This document shows positions 8,376 to 15,835 of a DNA stretch of 18,093 nt, in pieces (within the stretch, counting starts at the first letter, position 1; each line of letters begins with the position of its first letter). Source of the stretch: Treponema sp. GTDB lineage: Bacteria; Spirochaetota; Spirochaetia; Treponematales; Breznakiellaceae. Position numbers and translations under genes: made by a program. Under the pieces are notes generated by a model. It searched no databases. It was given only the letters and a program-made list of their open reading frames with translations, and had not been told where the DNA came from. The DNA is taken from contig JAITHH010000180.1 of assembly GCA_031280065.1 (NCBI GenBank), positions 1 through 18,093 on the forward strand, in the 5' to 3' direction.

Positions 8376-8669
8376 ATGAAAATAGAAAAGACCATTGGCG
8401 CTGACGCGGTGATACTGGCGTTGAGCGGAGAACTGACCGCTGTTACTGCGGATAAGCTCGAAGCCGCGATTGAAGAGACCCGGGGAGAAGCCAAGAAGCT
8501 GATCCTGGACTTCAAGGAGTTGGAATACACCTCCTCTGCGGGGCTGCGGGTGATCCTTTCGTCCCGGAAAAAGCTGGGCGGCGAGGGCCTCGTACTCCGC
8601 GGTGTTTCCGAAAAGGTGATGCAGGTATTCGAGATAACAGGCCTTGACGAAGTCCTTACTTTTGAATAA
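8376..8669 (+). CDS. STAS-domain anti-anti-sigma-type protein (SpoIIAA/RsbV-like), copy 1
   Basis: A single STAS domain of 97 residues. Such proteins are phosphorylated on a serine by a HATPase kinase and, once dephosphorylated by a PP2C phosphatase, bind the kinase and free its other partner. The core pattern is intact: LSGELTAVTADKLE, then LILDFKELEY, then TSSAGLRVIL. Ser54, just before Ala-Gly, aligns with the phosphorylated serine of SpoIIAA/RsbV. I start at ATG 8376 because GGAG (8366-8369) is 6 bases upstream and the protein then begins right at the first STAS strand. An in-frame ATG at 8346 would add ten residues (MKRETILEKV) and has no clear ribosome binding site. It shares about a third of its residues with the second STAS gene at 9285 and ends similarly (VLTFE versus ILTIE), pointing to duplication. 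Partners are probably the kinase at 8826 and the phosphatase at 9594. Confidence 0.88.
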   Translation: MKIEKTIGADAVILALSGELTAVTADKLEAAIEETRGEAKKLILDFKELEYTSSAGLRVILSSRKKLGGEGLVLRGVSEKVMQVFEITGLDEVLTFE

Positions 8670-8670
8670 T

Positions 8671-8817
8671 CCGGCGGGACGGTGATGAACGGGAATTCCA
8701 AGGCCGGCAAGATGTTCCGTGTCTTTTGTCAGCGTGCCGGGCCTCGAATACAGGGAATATGTCTTTGATACAGGAGCGGAACAGGCGGACGATATGACTA
8801 TACCTGTGTTACAATAA
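8671..8817 (+). pseudogene. Decayed 3' end of a SpoIIE-type PP2C phosphatase gene
   Basis: This gap between the first STAS gene and the kinase gene holds what looks like the eroded tail of a phosphatase like the one at 9594. The frame at 8773-8817 reads GAEQADDMTIPVLQ and then TAA. The intact phosphatase ends GAEQADDITMLVLRYRI, where DD is the metal-binding pair. At DNA level GCGGAACAGGC-GACGAT is shared almost exactly. Further upstream, in two other frames, DG (8678-8683) and NSKAGKMF (from 8694) resemble the metal-site DG and the N-x-x-G-x-L/M-F-G motif that precede it in this family, so at least two frameshifts would be needed. The spacing between DG and GAEQ is about 30 codons versus 47 in the intact gene, implying an internal deletion. 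The tail match is strong; the upstream match is suggestive only. No start or full domain remains. Confidence 0.65.
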
Positions 8818-8825
8818 AAGATGTT

Positions 8826-9242
8826 ATGAAGGAACTAAAAATAGAGGCAAAACTTGAAAACCTGGATCCGCTTTTGGAGTTTGTGAATACGGAATTAGAA
8901 GAGATTCACTGCCCCAAGAAGACGCAAAACCAGATCAGTATCGCGGTGGAGGAGATATTCGTAAATATCGTCCACTATGCCTATCAGCCGGTCACAGGCT
9001 TCGCCCTGGTCAGGGCCGGGGCGGGGAACAGCGAGATCAGGATCGAATTTGAGGATACGGGCAAACCCTACAACCCCCTGGATAAGGCCAACCCAGACAT
9101 CACCAGTGATGTGGAAGACCGCATCGTCGGGGGCCTCGGTGTATTCCTGGTAAAGAAGATCATGGACAAGGTTGAATACCGCTTCGAGGGCAACAGGAAT
9201 CTCCTTTCTATTGTCAAGACCATTCCTAATCTTGACGATTAG
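8826..9242 (+). CDS. Anti-sigma-type serine kinase, HATPase (RsbW/SpoIIAB-like)
   Basis: A 138-residue GHKL-fold ATPase of the anti-sigma factor kinase type. It would phosphorylate the STAS proteins on serine and bind an output partner, classically a sigma factor, in its other state. The nucleotide site is complete: N-box AVEEIFVNIVHYAY with Glu43 and Asn47, G1 box EDTGKPYNPL with Asp77 and Gly79, and G2 box GGLGVFLVKKIMD around Gly103-Gly105. The length is typical and there are no membrane segments. ATG 8826 lies 8 bases after the end of the decayed phosphatase fragment; only a weak AAAAG precedes it as a ribosome site. It sits between the two STAS genes, and the -35 box for the second STAS gene overlaps its last codons. 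No sigma-factor gene is adjacent, so the output target is not visible. It may be a T6SS component, a sigma factor elsewhere, or another protein. Confidence 0.88.
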   Translation: MKELKIEAKLENLDPLLEFVNTELEEIHCPKKTQNQISIAVEEIFVNIVHYAYQPVTGFALVRAGAGNSEIRIEFEDTGKPYNPLDKANPDITSDVEDRIVGGLGVFLVKKIMDKVEYRFEGNRNLLSIVKTIPNLDD

Positions 9243-9261
9243 GGAAGAATCTTGTTATAGT
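9232..9261 (+). promoter_or_regulatory. Likely sigma-70-type promoter for the second STAS gene and the phosphatase
   Basis: TTGACG (9232-9237) and TATAGT (9256-9261) are separated by 18 bases; reading the -10 as TTATAG at 9255 gives 17. Each box differs from consensus at one position. The -35 overlaps the end of the kinase gene, and the site lies 24 bases before the start at 9285. It would let the STAS-phosphatase pair be transcribed separately from the upstream genes. Confidence 0.6.
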
Positions 9262-9270
9262 GGATAAACT

Positions 9271-9277
9271 GAAGGAG
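9271..9277 (+). promoter_or_regulatory. Strong ribosome binding site for the second STAS gene
   Basis: GAAGGAG is 7 bases before ATG 9285. It is clearly stronger than the sites of the kinase and phosphatase genes on either side, which suggests this STAS protein is made in excess, as expected for an anti-anti-sigma partner. Confidence 0.7.
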
Positions 9278-9284
9278 TATTTCA

Positions 9285-9584
9285 ATGACCGTGACAAAGC
9301 AGCGGGCTGGTGATAAGCTGGTTATATCAGTGGCAGGACGGCTTGATACGAGGACCGCCCCGGATTTCCTGACCGGGATGGCGTCAGAACTTGATACCCT
9401 TCAAAATCTCGTATTGGACTTCGATAAACTTGATTATATTTCTTCCGTGGGACTACAGGTCCTCCTGAAGGTTGAAAAAAAGGTCAAGGCCAAAGGCGGT
9501 ACGATAACGCTGATACATGTTTCCGCCGAAATCCAAGAAGTATTTGAAATGACCGGATTTACTGGCATTTTGACCATAGAGTAG
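9285..9584 (+). CDS. STAS-domain anti-anti-sigma-type protein, copy 2
   Basis: A second single-domain STAS protein of 99 residues, with the same predicted switching role as the gene at 8376. Key stretches: VAGRLDTRTAPDF, LVLDFDKLDY, ISSVGLQVLL. Ser54, just before Val-Gly, occupies the phosphorylation position. The C-terminal helix EIQEVFEMTGFTGILTIE matches the end of the first copy. It has its own promoter-like sequence and a strong ribosome site, and it lies 9 bases before the phosphatase gene. This is the usual STAS-PP2C pairing, so this copy is the most likely direct substrate of that phosphatase. The stretch 9421-9480 is only 38% G+C (23 of 60), well below the T6SS genes. Having two STAS proteins and one kinase allows two inputs to compete for one switch; whether the copies differ in affinity or partner cannot be read from sequence. 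Confidence 0.9.
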   Translation: MTVTKQRAGDKLVISVAGRLDTRTAPDFLTGMASELDTLQNLVLDFDKLDYISSVGLQVLLKVEKKVKAKGGTITLIHVSAEIQEVFEMTGFTGILTIE

Positions 9585-9593
9585 AGCGGCGTC

Positions 9594-11777
9594 ATGAGAG
9601 CGCCGGGTAAAATATCCATAACGATAAAAATACAGCGCGCTTTTCTTCTGGTATGTGTTATTTCTCTCGCTGCCAGCAGTGTTACAACCTTGACAAGCCT
9701 CCTCAACATCCGGCAACTGACCATGAATGGTCATCGGAATATAGGTGCTGCGGCGGCGGACAGCAGCGCTGCGTCTCTGTTAAACCAGGCCCTGGGCGAC
9801 ATCACCGCCCTGGTACAGGCTAAGAGCGATACCATCGACCGGAGGCTCAGACAGACTGTGGGCAACGTCAGGGTACTCAAGGGGTACATTGAAAGCATCT
9901 ACACCCGCCCGGAGGAGTTCCGCCCGGTCAAAGTTCAGAACTTCCGGGAAGTACAGCCTGGCGAGACCCGGCTGCACTGGTTCTCCTGGTCCCCTCTGGT
10001 TCCAGACCCCCAGTACAATGAGAGTGATCTGGTCCGGGCAGGCCTTTTGGAAGAAATCTACGCCCTGGGCAACACGGAACGGATATGCCGACTTTTGATG
10101 GAACAGGATACGGATATTTCCACCGTATATATACTGACCGCATCCGGGGTAAACATTGAATACGATGGAGACGCTGCTAAAAAGGTACGCTGGTCTATGC
10201 CGAATTTCCAGGAGCGGCCTTGGTACACCGGTGCCCGGGACTCGGGCGATCTGTATGTCTCCGGCATATACTACGATTTTGCCGGACGGGGGATGATTGT
10301 ATCCATGTCCATGCCTTTTTACGGCAAAGGCGGCGAATTCCAGGGAGTCGCGGGAGTTGATATCCGGGTCGAGGAATTGGATGAGAGTATCAGGAAGACT
10401 GTAGTGGGCGAAACCGGTTATGCCCTGCTCATCGATCAGAATCTGGGGGAACCGAACAGCGAGACAGAGCTTGTGTCCGCCCCGGGCCTTAACGAGGCCA
10501 ATAAAAGCAACATATCCGCCTTCTTGGGAACCGGGGCCGGGGTTATCCTGGAGGATATGCGGGTATCTCCCCAGGGCTCGGCCTATTCTGTTCTAGAAGC
10601 TGAGGGCAGAGATAACAGCAGCATCGTAGTTATCTGGGCTACGGTGGGCCTTACCGGGTGGCGCCTCGTGTATGTACTGTCTAATGCCGATGTTATCACC
10701 CCCTCGGAAGTCCTGCGGGAAGATATCCTCGGTATAACCAGCAGCATAGCGGAACGTGTGAACGGCCTTATCCTTCTGGCCATCGTCATATCCGCAGTCC
10801 TCTTGGCTATCATCATCCTGGCGGCCCTTGCCGTCGCCCGGCCCATTGCCCAGCGGATCGCCCGGCCCATCACCGCCCTTTCGGAGAGCATCAGGAAGAT
10901 AGGCGGCGGCAGTTTAGACTATGTTTCGGAAATAAAAACCGGGGACGAGATCGAAGAGCTGTCCAAGAGCTTTGAGAGTATGACGGCGGAACTGCGGGGC
11001 TACATCGCCAAGGTGAGCCGGGTAACTGCGGAGAGGGAACGGATCAGCACGGAACTCAACGTAGCCAGGAAGATACAATCCTCTATGCTGCCGAAAATTT
11101 TCCCCGCCTTTCCCAGCCGGAAGGAGATAGACATCTACGCCTCTATGATCCCCGCGAGGGAAGTGGGCGGCGACTTTTATGATTTTTTCTTTATCGATGA
11201 GAACACCCTGGCCGTGCTGATCGCCGACGTTTCTGACAAGGGTGTGCCTGCCGCGCTGTTTATGGTTGTTGCCAAGACACTGATCAAAAACAATACTCTG
11301 GCGGGAAAAAGTCCTTCGGAAGTTTTTGAGAGTGTAAATAATCTGCTCTGCGAGAACAACGGGGAAAATATGTTTGTAACGGCTTTTATGGGCTGCCTGG
11401 ACATACCCACAGGTAAATTCACCTTTGCAAACGCCGGGCACAACCTGCCCCTCCTGGAACGTAATGGCAGTATTGAATGGCTCAATGCCCGGCGCGGCCT
11501 TGTCCTTGCAGGCATGGAAGGCAGTCAGTATCCCCAGGGAGAGATATTCCTCGAACCCGGCTGCATGGTGTACCTCTACACCGATGGCGTTACCGAAGCC
11601 AGGAACCCGCAAAAGGAGCTGTTCGGCGATGTCAGGCTTTTGGAAGCGGCGGTGAAGTACCGGCGGCAGACGCCGGAAGAATTTGCCGTCTCCATCAAAC
11701 AGAATATCGACCGTTTTGCTGCCGGCGCGGAACAGGCCGACGATATTACCATGCTGGTTCTCCGTTACCGGATATGA
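9594..11777 (+). CDS. Membrane PP2C (SpoIIE-type) phosphatase with dCache sensor and HAMP
   Basis: A 727-residue sensor phosphatase. Layout: membrane helix ~16-34; extracytoplasmic region ~36-388 of dCache type, containing the marker stretches RPWYTGARDSGDLYVSGIYYDF and FQGVAGVDIRVEEL; membrane helix ~392-413; HAMP ~415-468; a coiled linker with ERISTELNVARKIQSSMLP; and a SpoIIE/RsbU-like PP2C domain ~490-725. Metal-binding positions are present: Asp527 in GGDFYDFF, Asp545 in IADVSDKGVPAALF, Asp664 in YTDGVTEA, and Asp716-Asp717 in QADDITMLV. The likely reaction is metal-dependent dephosphorylation of the phospho-serine on one or both STAS proteins, switched by a small ligand bound outside the membrane. 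The usual ligands of dCache domains (amino acids, organic acids, amines) cannot be narrowed down here. ATG 9594 has only a weak upstream purine stretch and may rely on coupling to the STAS gene. It is the last gene before the convergent operon. Confidence 0.93.
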   Translation: MRAPGKISITIKIQRAFLLVCVISLAASSVTTLTSLLNIRQLTMNGHRNIGAAAADSSAASLLNQALGDITALVQAKSDTIDRRLRQTVGNVRVLKGYIESIYTRPEEFRPVKVQNFREVQPGETRLHWFSWSPLVPDPQYNESDLVRAGLLEEIYALGNTERICRLLMEQDTDISTVYILTASGVNIEYDGDAAKKVRWSMPNFQERPWYTGARDSGDLYVSGIYYDFAGRGMIVSMSMPFYGKGGEFQGVAGVDIRVEELDESIRKTVVGETGYALLIDQNLGEPNSETELVSAPGLNEANKSNISAFLGTGAGVILEDMRVSPQGSAYSVLEAEGRDNSSIVVIWATVGLTGWRLVYVLSNADVITPSEVLREDILGITSSIAERVNGLILLAIVISAVLLAIIILAALAVARPIAQRIARPITALSESIRKIGGGSLDYVSEIKTGDEIEELSKSFESMTAELRGYIAKVSRVTAERERISTELNVARKIQSSMLPKIFPAFPSRKEIDIYASMIPAREVGGDFYDFFFIDENTLAVLIADVSDKGVPAALFMVVAKTLIKNNTLAGKSPSEVFESVNNLLCENNGENMFVTAFMGCLDIPTGKFTFANAGHNLPLLERNGSIEWLNARRGLVLAGMEGSQYPQGEIFLEPGCMVYLYTDGVTEARNPQKELFGDVRLLEAAVKYRRQTPEEFAVSIKQNIDRFAAGAEQADDITMLVLRYRI

Positions 11778-11824
11778 ATAACATGGACAGAATGCGCTGC
11801 TTTATGAACACGCCTAACGCCCGG

Positions 11825-11839
11825 CGGAACCCCCTTCCG
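11825..11839. terminator. Short hairpin between convergent genes, possible weak terminator
   Basis: CGGAA (11825-11829) and TTCCG (11835-11839) form a perfect 5-bp stem with a CCCCC loop, in the 62-base gap between the phosphatase stop (11777) and the stop of the minus-strand gene (11840). Its position suits a two-way terminator. The stem is short and neither side has a proper T-run, so this is a weak call. Confidence 0.22.
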
Positions 11840-14800
11840 TTAGTTCACCGTGAACAGCCAGTCTCCCAGCGTCTTCGCAAAGGCCGCCGCATCCTGAGAA
11901 CCCAGAGAAGCCAGTTCCGCAGTACGCTGAAACACAACAGTTCCTCTGCCGCCGTCGTACAGTTCGCAGACCGCGCTTGCGCCGGAAAGCGTGATGTTGA
12001 GCCTAAAACGGCTCTCCGGCGCGGAAACAAGCCCCATCCGCTTTAACATCCGGCTTAACACACGTTCAGCGCGGGAGGAATTCGGCCCGCCGTCCGCATT
12101 GATACTGAGCGTTATTGGCAGGACAATTCCCCGCTGACGGAGCGCGCCCCGGTTCAGGGCGTAGAGCCGTTCCGCGGCGGAGCGTCTGTCCTCGCCCTTG
12201 TCCCGGAGCGCCAATTCAGTATATGCGTCAGCTATCATGTCCCGCTCCCAGACCGGATCAAAACGGGCGATAGACGCCGCAGCCAATTCAGGCTTTTTGA
12301 GCAGCATTCCTTCCTCAAGCTCGTAGGTTCCCAAAGCCTCCGGGATCAGGGCAACCTCGAAGTCCCGCGCCCTGGCAAGGTAGGAAACGGCGCGCCGGGG
12401 ATAGGACTCAAAGGCATTGTAGTACTGGAGCAGCGCGTCCAGGCGCGGCCCCCCGCCGTCAGGCTCTGTCCGATATGCATCGGCGGAAATGAGACTGTAC
12501 TTGCGGAACAAAAGTTCGTGAACCTTGGCTTTCAGGTAGTAATACTGTTCCCGGATGTGCCCCTTGATCCATTCCCCGGCGGTTCCGTACACCGTGCGGC
12601 CTCCGGTATGCGCCAAGCCCAGGTAGGTCTCCCGCAGTATATCGTGAATGTCCCGTTTGTAGCGCACCGGATCAATGCCGTAGTTGAGCATCCACGACAG
12701 GTCCTGCGCTTTCAGGCAGTCCTCCGCGTAGAGCCGCGCCTCTTCAAGCCGTCCGGCCATCTGATACGCCTGGGCAAGATTTATCTTTGAAAGCGCGGAA
12801 GTGTCGATCTCATAGGCCCGCTGGTATTCGGCGAAGACCTGGGAAAAGTTAAGCTGGTGCAGAAAAAGTTCTCCCCGCGCAAGCCTGCCGGAAGCGCGGT
12901 TCTGCACGGAAAGGGATGCGCTGGTACGGTCAAAAGAATCGGCGTATTTGTAGAAGCGGCTTTCCAGCAGGGCGAGATTATAGTGGGCGATGGCGGTGAA
13001 TTCCCGGTCCCCCGCCTCCTCTCCCGCCGCGATAGCCTCCAGATACCAGGTCTTCGCGTCACGGTAGCGGAACATATCAGAATAGATAGTGCCCAAATTC
13101 ATGGCGTAGTCCGGGTCGGAGCCGAAACGCTCCAGCGCTGCCGACAGTAACGCTTCTCCTTCATCCAGGCGGTGGAGCTTGTAGTACATCCAGCCGAGGC
13201 TGCCGATAGCATCACGGTTATCCGGCTCTATGACCAAAAGCCGCTCCAGGTATTCAGCGGAAACTGCGTCTTGGTTAAGATGCCCGGCGGTTCTGGATAA
13301 ACGGTAGAGAAGCGGAATATTGTCAGGCAGCAGGATTTCTGCTTTGCGGTATTCATCCCACGCAAGCCCGTAAAGCCGACGGCTGTAGTACAGCGCGCCC
13401 AAGGCCAGGGGGAAGCGGCTGTCCAGGGGGTACAATTCCCCGCCCCGGGTGTAGAGATCAATGGCCCGCTCCCAAAACTCCGCGTTCTGGGAAGCGGACG
13501 CATCCCGGTAGAGGCTGTCCGCGTCCGGTACTTCCTGAATTCCCGCCGCATCCTGGGCTTCGGCGATTCCCGCGCTTTGCGTAAAGAGAACGATTGCTGT
13601 CAGCAGTAATACTGCGGCGGCTTTGGCGCGGCGGGGCAGAACCAGCGCCAGGGGCGGAAGCGCCCAGGCAAGGAGCCTTCGGGAGAGCGCCGCGCTTGCT
13701 TTATAGCGGGCGGAGAACTGACGGTAGGCTGCTTTCATGGCTGAATATCCTTGGGGGCCGTATTCCGGCGCGAACCGGGCGGCGGCGTTTTCCATATAGA
13801 GCTGATAGAGCCCCAGCGCAAAGCGGAGGTCTATTTCTTTGGCCCAATCCGCTTCCGCCGCGCCGCGATCCCGCCGGAATCCCGCGAGGGCGAGCCGCCG
13901 TTTTGCGTGCATATAGAGGCGCTGTGTTTTTTTCCGCCAACTGCCCGTTAAGGCGGCGGAGAACAGCGGCCCGCAGCGGATCAGCAGAAACACTGCACAG
14001 AGTACGATGATTCCGATGAGCGCGATATGATCCCTGATAAAGCGCCCCGCGCTGATTCCAAGCCGCGCCAAGTCCGAGGAGGCGTTCTTCTCATCGATGC
14101 CTTCTTTGGGGGTGAGCCGGGAACGGTTGTCCAGAATCTCTTTCATCAGCCGTTCAAAGAGGTCCTGCGGAACGCCGGACGAAAAAGAAAATTCCTCGTC
14201 TTCGGCCAGATAGGGCGTGGTGGGGTCAGACTCGATCCAGCCGTAACCGGGGTAGTACACCTCCACCCAGGCGTGGGCCATGTTGAACTGCACCGGGTAG
14301 TAATTAAAGGCGCTTGTTTCAGAATTGATGAAAAAGCCGACCGCCACACGGGATGGAATTCCGATTGAGCGCAGTAACAGTGTCATGGCAAAGGCGAAGT
14401 AGGAACAGTATCCCTTTTTCGCGTCAAACAAAAAGCGGCCAAGCTGATCGCCGTCAGGGGCAATGCCGGGTTTGAGACTGTAGCGGTATTCACCGTATTT
14501 AAGGTGTTCGTACAGGGCCCGCGCCTTGTCCCAGTAAGTGTTCTCGTCCCCCGTGATCTCCCGCGCAAACGCGGCGAGTTTTTCATTCCCGCCGTATTCG
14601 GTGTAGTAGGCGTATTCTTCTTGGCCCAGTCCCAGGGTTTCGGGGCTTGGGGTACCCTTTACCGCGTCGATGAGTTCGAAGGGCAGGGCGTCGCTGGTGT
14701 AGCTTTGCACCGCGTAGGCGGAGCTGAACGAGGAGGCGTCCCAGCTTTCAAAGGGCACCACTTCTCCCGGCTCGTTCATGCCGACCAGGGCGGAGGAATC

Positions 14801-15835
14801 GAAATTCACCAGAAAGTATTCCTGGTTGGTAAGGCCCCGGTTTTGGCGCCGCATCTCTTCCCGCGCAGCATCGCTGTCCACCAGGACTGTTTTTCTGTTC
14901 GGCAGGCGCTGGGGATGGCTGCGCTCGTCAATGGTTTCGTGACGGTAGAATCCCTGTTTGCCGTTGTAGCCGGATAACACAAAGCGGCGCAGGAGATAAT
15001 GACTGTCCTCCGGTTCTTTGCGGACGATCATCGCCAGGTCTTCGTTCATGCTGATTTCACTTTCCAGGCGGAGTATCTGGGAGAAATCAAACTGGAAGAG
15101 ATTCGGCTGCAAAAGTCCGCCGCCCTGGTCTACGGCCCCTTCCTGGGATGGCCTGATGAGGAGCGCGCCGCCGGCGATCACGAGCGCGAGGAGGGCCAGG
15201 GCTGCGGCGGTTCCCTCGCCCCGGCGGAGGGCGATTTCCGGGGGCAGGGAAAGGATAAGGGCGAGGAGCTGGAGGAACACGACGCCCGCGAAGACGCCGA
15301 TCATCAAGACCGGCCAGCGGTAGAATTCCAGATCAGCGCCGCGGATGACGCAGAAGAGCGCTCCGAGGAGTATGCCGCCGGCGATGACGTCCCCGCGCAG
15401 GAACTTCCTTGAACGGAGGGAGAAAAAACTGGTGAAGCCGGCCCAATAGCAGGGCAGGAGGGCCACGAAGGTATTGCGGTCAAAGTTGAGGAGGAGGCTG
15501 TCCAGGGGGATTGCGGCGTCCGGCGCGAAGAGCCGGGGCGCGGCAGCGCAAAGCCGTACCGCCCACGGCGCGAGGGCCAGGACGCAGACCGCGGGGAGGA
15601 CCGGTGTTTTCAGCGCGGCTAAGACCCAGGCGGCGGCGAAGGCGCAGACGAGCGCTATTATATAGAAGGAAGTGTCCGCGAGGTCTTTGGCCGCGAGCCG
15701 GAACTGGCAGAGTATCACAAAGAGCGCGATAGACCTGCATACAAACGCGAGGCTGCGGGGAGCGGGGGCCGGGAGACGCACGGACGGCGCGGCCAAAGGA
15801 GCCGGGCCCTTCCTAAAACTTGATCCTGCGGGCAT
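11840..15835 (-). CDS. TgpA-like membrane transglutaminase fused to periplasmic TPR region
   Basis: A 1331-residue membrane protein. Residues ~28-226 hold about six or seven hydrophobic helices (DUF3488/TgpA-like). A periplasmic transglutaminase-like domain follows, with the full catalytic triad: Cys477 in KKGYCSYFAFAM, His521 in NMAHAWVEVYY and Asp537 in GWIESDPTTP. Then come a membrane helix ~603-623, a cytoplasmic segment resembling the DUF4129 part of TgpA proteins, and a hydrophobic pair ~720-757 that looks like an embedded signal peptide (AVLLLTAIVLF...AEAQDA). After that, TPR-like helical repeats run from ~775 to ~1045 (for example SRFPLALGALYYSRRLYGLAWDEYRKAE and YAMNLGTIYSDMFRYRDAKTWYLEAI), and a beta-rich tail covers ~1236-1331. 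ATG 15835 has AGGAGG 5 bases upstream. The start overlaps the DUF58 gene by 23 bases. The domain order predicts that both the enzyme and the TPRs face the periplasm. The substrate is unknown; peptide or envelope-protein processing is inferred from the family. Confidence 0.88.
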   Translation of the reverse strand: MPAGSSFRKGPAPLAAPSVRLPAPAPRSLAFVCRSIALFVILCQFRLAAKDLADTSFYIIALVCAFAAAWVLAALKTPVLPAVCVLALAPWAVRLCAAAPRLFAPDAAIPLDSLLLNFDRNTFVALLPCYWAGFTSFFSLRSRKFLRGDVIAGGILLGALFCVIRGADLEFYRWPVLMIGVFAGVVFLQLLALILSLPPEIALRRGEGTAAALALLALVIAGGALLIRPSQEGAVDQGGGLLQPNLFQFDFSQILRLESEISMNEDLAMIVRKEPEDSHYLLRRFVLSGYNGKQGFYRHETIDERSHPQRLPNRKTVLVDSDAAREEMRRQNRGLTNQEYFLVNFDSSALVGMNEPGEVVPFESWDASSFSSAYAVQSYTSDALPFELIDAVKGTPSPETLGLGQEEYAYYTEYGGNEKLAAFAREITGDENTYWDKARALYEHLKYGEYRYSLKPGIAPDGDQLGRFLFDAKKGYCSYFAFAMTLLLRSIGIPSRVAVGFFINSETSAFNYYPVQFNMAHAWVEVYYPGYGWIESDPTTPYLAEDEEFSFSSGVPQDLFERLMKEILDNRSRLTPKEGIDEKNASSDLARLGISAGRFIRDHIALIGIIVLCAVFLLIRCGPLFSAALTGSWRKKTQRLYMHAKRRLALAGFRRDRGAAEADWAKEIDLRFALGLYQLYMENAAARFAPEYGPQGYSAMKAAYRQFSARYKASAALSRRLLAWALPPLALVLPRRAKAAAVLLLTAIVLFTQSAGIAEAQDAAGIQEVPDADSLYRDASASQNAEFWERAIDLYTRGGELYPLDSRFPLALGALYYSRRLYGLAWDEYRKAEILLPDNIPLLYRLSRTAGHLNQDAVSAEYLERLLVIEPDNRDAIGSLGWMYYKLHRLDEGEALLSAALERFGSDPDYAMNLGTIYSDMFRYRDAKTWYLEAIAAGEEAGDREFTAIAHYNLALLESRFYKYADSFDRTSASLSVQNRASGRLARGELFLHQLNFSQVFAEYQRAYEIDTSALSKINLAQAYQMAGRLEEARLYAEDCLKAQDLSWMLNYGIDPVRYKRDIHDILRETYLGLAHTGGRTVYGTAGEWIKGHIREQYYYLKAKVHELLFRKYSLISADAYRTEPDGGGPRLDALLQYYNAFESYPRRAVSYLARARDFEVALIPEALGTYELEEGMLLKKPELAAASIARFDPVWERDMIADAYTELALRDKGEDRRSAAERLYALNRGALRQRGIVLPITLSINADGGPNSSRAERVLSRMLKRMGLVSAPESRFRLNITLSGASAVCELYDGGRGTVVFQRTAELASLGSQDAAAFAKTLGDWLFTVN

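Noticed and set aside
8685..8768. Small open frame starting MNGNSKAGKMF
   Set aside because: Only 27 codons, without a ribosome site. It is better explained as one frame of the decayed phosphatase tail.
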